Assembly (NCBI GenBank): GCA_041687295.1
Contig: JAWLCG010000319.1
Coordinates: 1-6,022, forward strand
Direction of reading: 5' to 3'
DNA: 6,022 bases
Source: JAWLCG01 sp041687295
Lineage (GTDB): Bacteria > Planctomycetota > Phycisphaerae > SM23-33 > FEN-1343
Shown piece by piece: positions 4,493 through 6,022 of the stretch. Below the pieces are notes generated by a model that saw only the letters and a list, made by a program, of their open reading frames with translations, was not told where the DNA came from and did not search any database. Both the position numbers and the translations under genes were made by a program. How positions within the stretch are numbered: position 1 is the first letter of the stretch; each line of letters opens with the position of its first letter.

Positions 4493-5704
4493 ATGAAAAT
4501 CTTCGTCGTCAACTGTGGCAGCAGTTCCATCAAGTACAAGCTCTACAGCATGACCAACGAGACGGTTCTCGCCAGCGGCGTGATGGAGCGCGTCGGCGAG
4601 GCCCGCAGTCAGCTGAGCCACACGACCAACGGGCAGAAGCACCAGTTCGCGGTCGAGGCGCCCGACCACACCGCGGGCCTGAAAGACATCATCGCCAAGC
4701 TGACCGACCCCGACGTCGGCGTGCTCGAGAGCGTCGATGAGATCCGCGGCGTGGGCCATCGCGTCGTCCACGCCGGCGAGCGGTACACCGACTCGGTGCT
4801 GATCGACGACGAGGTGATCGACGTCATCGAGGACCACTTCCAGCTCAGCCCGCTGCATAATCCGCCCAACCTCGCGGGTATCCGCGCCGCCATCGAGGCC
4901 ATGCCCGACACGCCGCAGGCGGCGGTGTTCGACACGGCCTTTCTGGCCACGCTGCCCGAGCGGGCCTACACCTACGCCGTGCCCCACGAGTGGCAGCAGA
5001 AGTACCGCGTCCGCAAGTATGGCTTCCACGGCACCAGCCATCGCTACGTCACCCACCAGACGGCCGAGGTGCTCGGCAAGAGCGTCGACGAGGTGAACCT
5101 CATCACCTGTCACCTCGGCAACGGCTGTTCGATGACGGCCGTGCACAACGGCCGGGCCATCGAGCACTCGATGGGCATGACCCCGCTGGCGGGCCTGGTG
5201 ATGGGCACCCGCAGCGGCGACATCGACCCGGCGATCGTCTTTTACATCATGAAGGCGGCCGGCCTGAGCGTCGACCAGGTCGACAAGGCCCTGAACAAGG
5301 AAAGCGGCCTGCTGGGCGTCTCGGGCATCAGCAACGACATGCGCGACCTGCTGATCGAGGCCGAGAAGGGCCATCCCGGTGCCCAGCTGGCGGCCGAGCT
5401 GTTCGCCTACCGCATCATCCGCTACATCGGCTCGTACTACACGATCCTGCCGGAGCTCGACGCCATCGTGCTGACCGGCGGGATCGGCGAGAACTCCCAG
5501 CCCATCCGCGCCAAGGTGTGCCAGGGCCTGGGCCGGCTGGGCGTGAAGTTCGACCCCCGGCGGAACGAGACGACCATCCGCGGAAAGCTCGGGCCGATCA
5601 CGACGGACGACTCGGCCCTGCCGGTGCTGATCGTGCCGACCAACGAGGAGCTGATGATCGCCCGCGACACCCGCGCGCTGGTCGAGCGGGTGCTGGCCGG
5701 CTGA
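4493..5704 (+). CDS. ackA: Acetate kinase
   Basis: Acetate kinase catalyses acetyl phosphate + ADP = acetate + ATP in the cytoplasm, giving substrate-level ATP during overflow or fermentative metabolism, or activating acetate in reverse. The protein is 403 residues, the normal family length. Family motifs occur in order: VNCGSSSIKY (6-15), RGVGHRVVHAG (85-95), SPLHNPPNL (119-127) and AVFDTAF (144-150). These are followed by YGFHGTSHRYV (176-186), CHLGNGCSM (206-214), MGMTPLAGLVMGTRSGDIDP (227-246), LTGGIGENS (327-335) and PTNEELMIA (382-390). Residues equivalent to the known active site are all present: N7, R90, H122, D147, H179, N210, R240, D282, N334 and E385. The ATG at 4493 has only a weak upstream GTGAG, unlike the strong ribosome binding sites of its neighbours. 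The phosphotransacetylase gene often paired with ackA is not here; the gene upstream is divergent and the one downstream has its own candidate promoter. Confidence 0.98.
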   Translation: MKIFVVNCGSSSIKYKLYSMTNETVLASGVMERVGEARSQLSHTTNGQKHQFAVEAPDHTAGLKDIIAKLTDPDVGVLESVDEIRGVGHRVVHAGERYTDSVLIDDEVIDVIEDHFQLSPLHNPPNLAGIRAAIEAMPDTPQAAVFDTAFLATLPERAYTYAVPHEWQQKYRVRKYGFHGTSHRYVTHQTAEVLGKSVDEVNLITCHLGNGCSMTAVHNGRAIEHSMGMTPLAGLVMGTRSGDIDPAIVFYIMKAAGLSVDQVDKALNKESGLLGVSGISNDMRDLLIEAEKGHPGAQLAAELFAYRIIRYIGSYYTILPELDAIVLTGGIGENSQPIRAKVCQGLGRLGVKFDPRRNETTIRGKLGPITTDDSALPVLIVPTNEELMIARDTRALVERVLAG

Positions 5705-5792
5705 CGTCCCGGGGTGCGAGCATAACCCGCTGCGGGCTCAGTATCTTCGGCGAGAGGGCAGGGGACAGGTGTTCAGGGTCTGGTTGGACTGG

Positions 5793-5838
5793 CGGCTGGG
5801 GGTGCGCTTTTTGTTTTGCATCGCCGCCCAGCCGATGC
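5793..5838 (+). other. Two competing hairpins downstream of ackA
   Basis: CGGCTGGG (5793-5800) can pair with CCCAGCCG (5827-5834), closing a loop that contains the T-rich CTTTTTGTTTTGC. Alternatively GCATCG (5818-5823) can pair with CGATGC (5833-5838). The two overlap and exclude each other. The T-run is inside the loop of the first stem rather than after it, so this is not a classical terminator on the plus strand. The rest of 5705-5792 has only a small CCCG-CTG-CGGG hairpin (5726-5736) and no gene. Confidence 0.35.
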
Positions 5839-5844
5839 GTACAC

Positions 5845-5874
5845 TTGGCCTGTTAGCTGCATTTTGTCTATTTT
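5845..5874 (+). promoter_or_regulatory. Candidate promoter for the membrane-anchored protein gene at 5951
   Basis: TTGGCC (5845-5850) and TATTTT (5869-5874) are separated by 18 bp, and each matches consensus at four of six positions. They lie in the only AT-rich patch between ackA and the next gene. The start would be near 5881, giving a leader of about 70 nt. Confidence 0.35.
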
Positions 5875-5882
5875 ACCAGAGC

Positions 5883-5910
5883 CGCCACGCCTGCCGCGAC
5901 GCGCGTGGCG
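5883..5910 (+). other. 8-bp hairpin in the 5' leader of the last gene
   Basis: CGCCACGC (5883-5890) pairs perfectly with GCGTGGCG (5903-5910) around a 12-nt loop. It lies right after the predicted transcription start and 28 bp before the ribosome binding site. No T-run follows, so it is more likely an mRNA 5' structure than a terminator. No function is known. Confidence 0.4.
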
Positions 5911-5950
5911 ATCGGTGCTCGCCTCGCTGAGCCACAGCAGGAGCTGAGTT

Positions 5951-6022
5951 ATGCGCAAGGAAGTGAAGATCGGCGCGATCATCGGGCTGGTGGTCATCGT
6001 CGGCATTGTCGTGTACCTGACC
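5951..6022 (+). CDS. N-terminus of a membrane-anchored protein (cut by the window edge)
   Basis: The first 24 codons start at ATG 5951 behind a strong AGGAG (5939-5943, 7-nt spacing). The peptide has a short basic head (MRKEVK) followed by a hydrophobic run (IGAIIGLVVIVGIVVYL, about 7-23). This is a signal-anchor or single N-terminal transmembrane helix, with the bulk of the protein presumably outside the cytoplasm. The head RKEVKIG resembles the start of MlaD-type and of some LysM-containing envelope proteins, but too little is visible to choose. Confidence 0.75.
   Translation, partial: MRKEVKIGAIIGLVVIVGIVVYLT

Noticed and set aside
4223..5374. Minus-strand 383-codon open frame opposite ackA
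   Set aside because: It is the antisense shadow of a high-GC gene with a complete set of acetate kinase motifs; its translation is His/Val/Asp-rich with no recognisable domain.

Overview
The window is high-GC, gene-dense bacterial DNA. Several features suggest Planctomycetota, possibly the Phycisphaerae, but no marker here settles it: short Trp-rich hypothetical proteins, a stand-alone NusG paralog, a tRNA gene without an encoded CCA end, and small genes split among many short transcription units. The assignment is an inference at low to moderate confidence.

Layout, left to right. A GT-B type glycosyltransferase gene, cut off by the left edge, is read leftward from 755. A divergent promoter region follows, containing a near-ideal extended -10 promoter. 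Next is a 170-residue membrane protein with two transmembrane helices and a PH-like tail (1024-1536). Positions 1537-2010 hold no gene but carry an octamer tandem array (1547-1596) and a 297-bp element with long imperfect terminal inverted repeats. That element is flanked by 8-bp direct copies of TTAATTCG and looks like a non-autonomous, MITE-like insertion. An 80-residue Trp-rich protein gene of unknown function is read leftward (2011-2253). It is divergent from a complete tRNA-Lys(CTT) gene that has its own promoter and a textbook intrinsic terminator (2363-2526).

A structured leader of about 320 bp without a gene (2527-2849) precedes a NusG/RfaH-like transcription factor paralog with a GTG start (2850-3398). 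It converges on a class I SAM-dependent methyltransferase gene (3471-4226, minus strand). That gene is divergent from ackA, a full-length acetate kinase with all expected catalytic residues (4493-5704). After a 246-bp spacer with hairpins and a candidate promoter, the window ends in the first 24 codons of a membrane-anchored protein.

No operon is evident: nearly every gene has its own candidate promoter and neighbours alternate in strand. The only clear metabolic role is acetate kinase (acetyl-phosphate/ATP interconversion). Its partner phosphotransacetylase is not in the window. I see no defence system, CRISPR array or phage gene. The most unusual material is non-coding: the inverted-repeat element with its octamer array, and the structured leader before an orphan NusG paralog.
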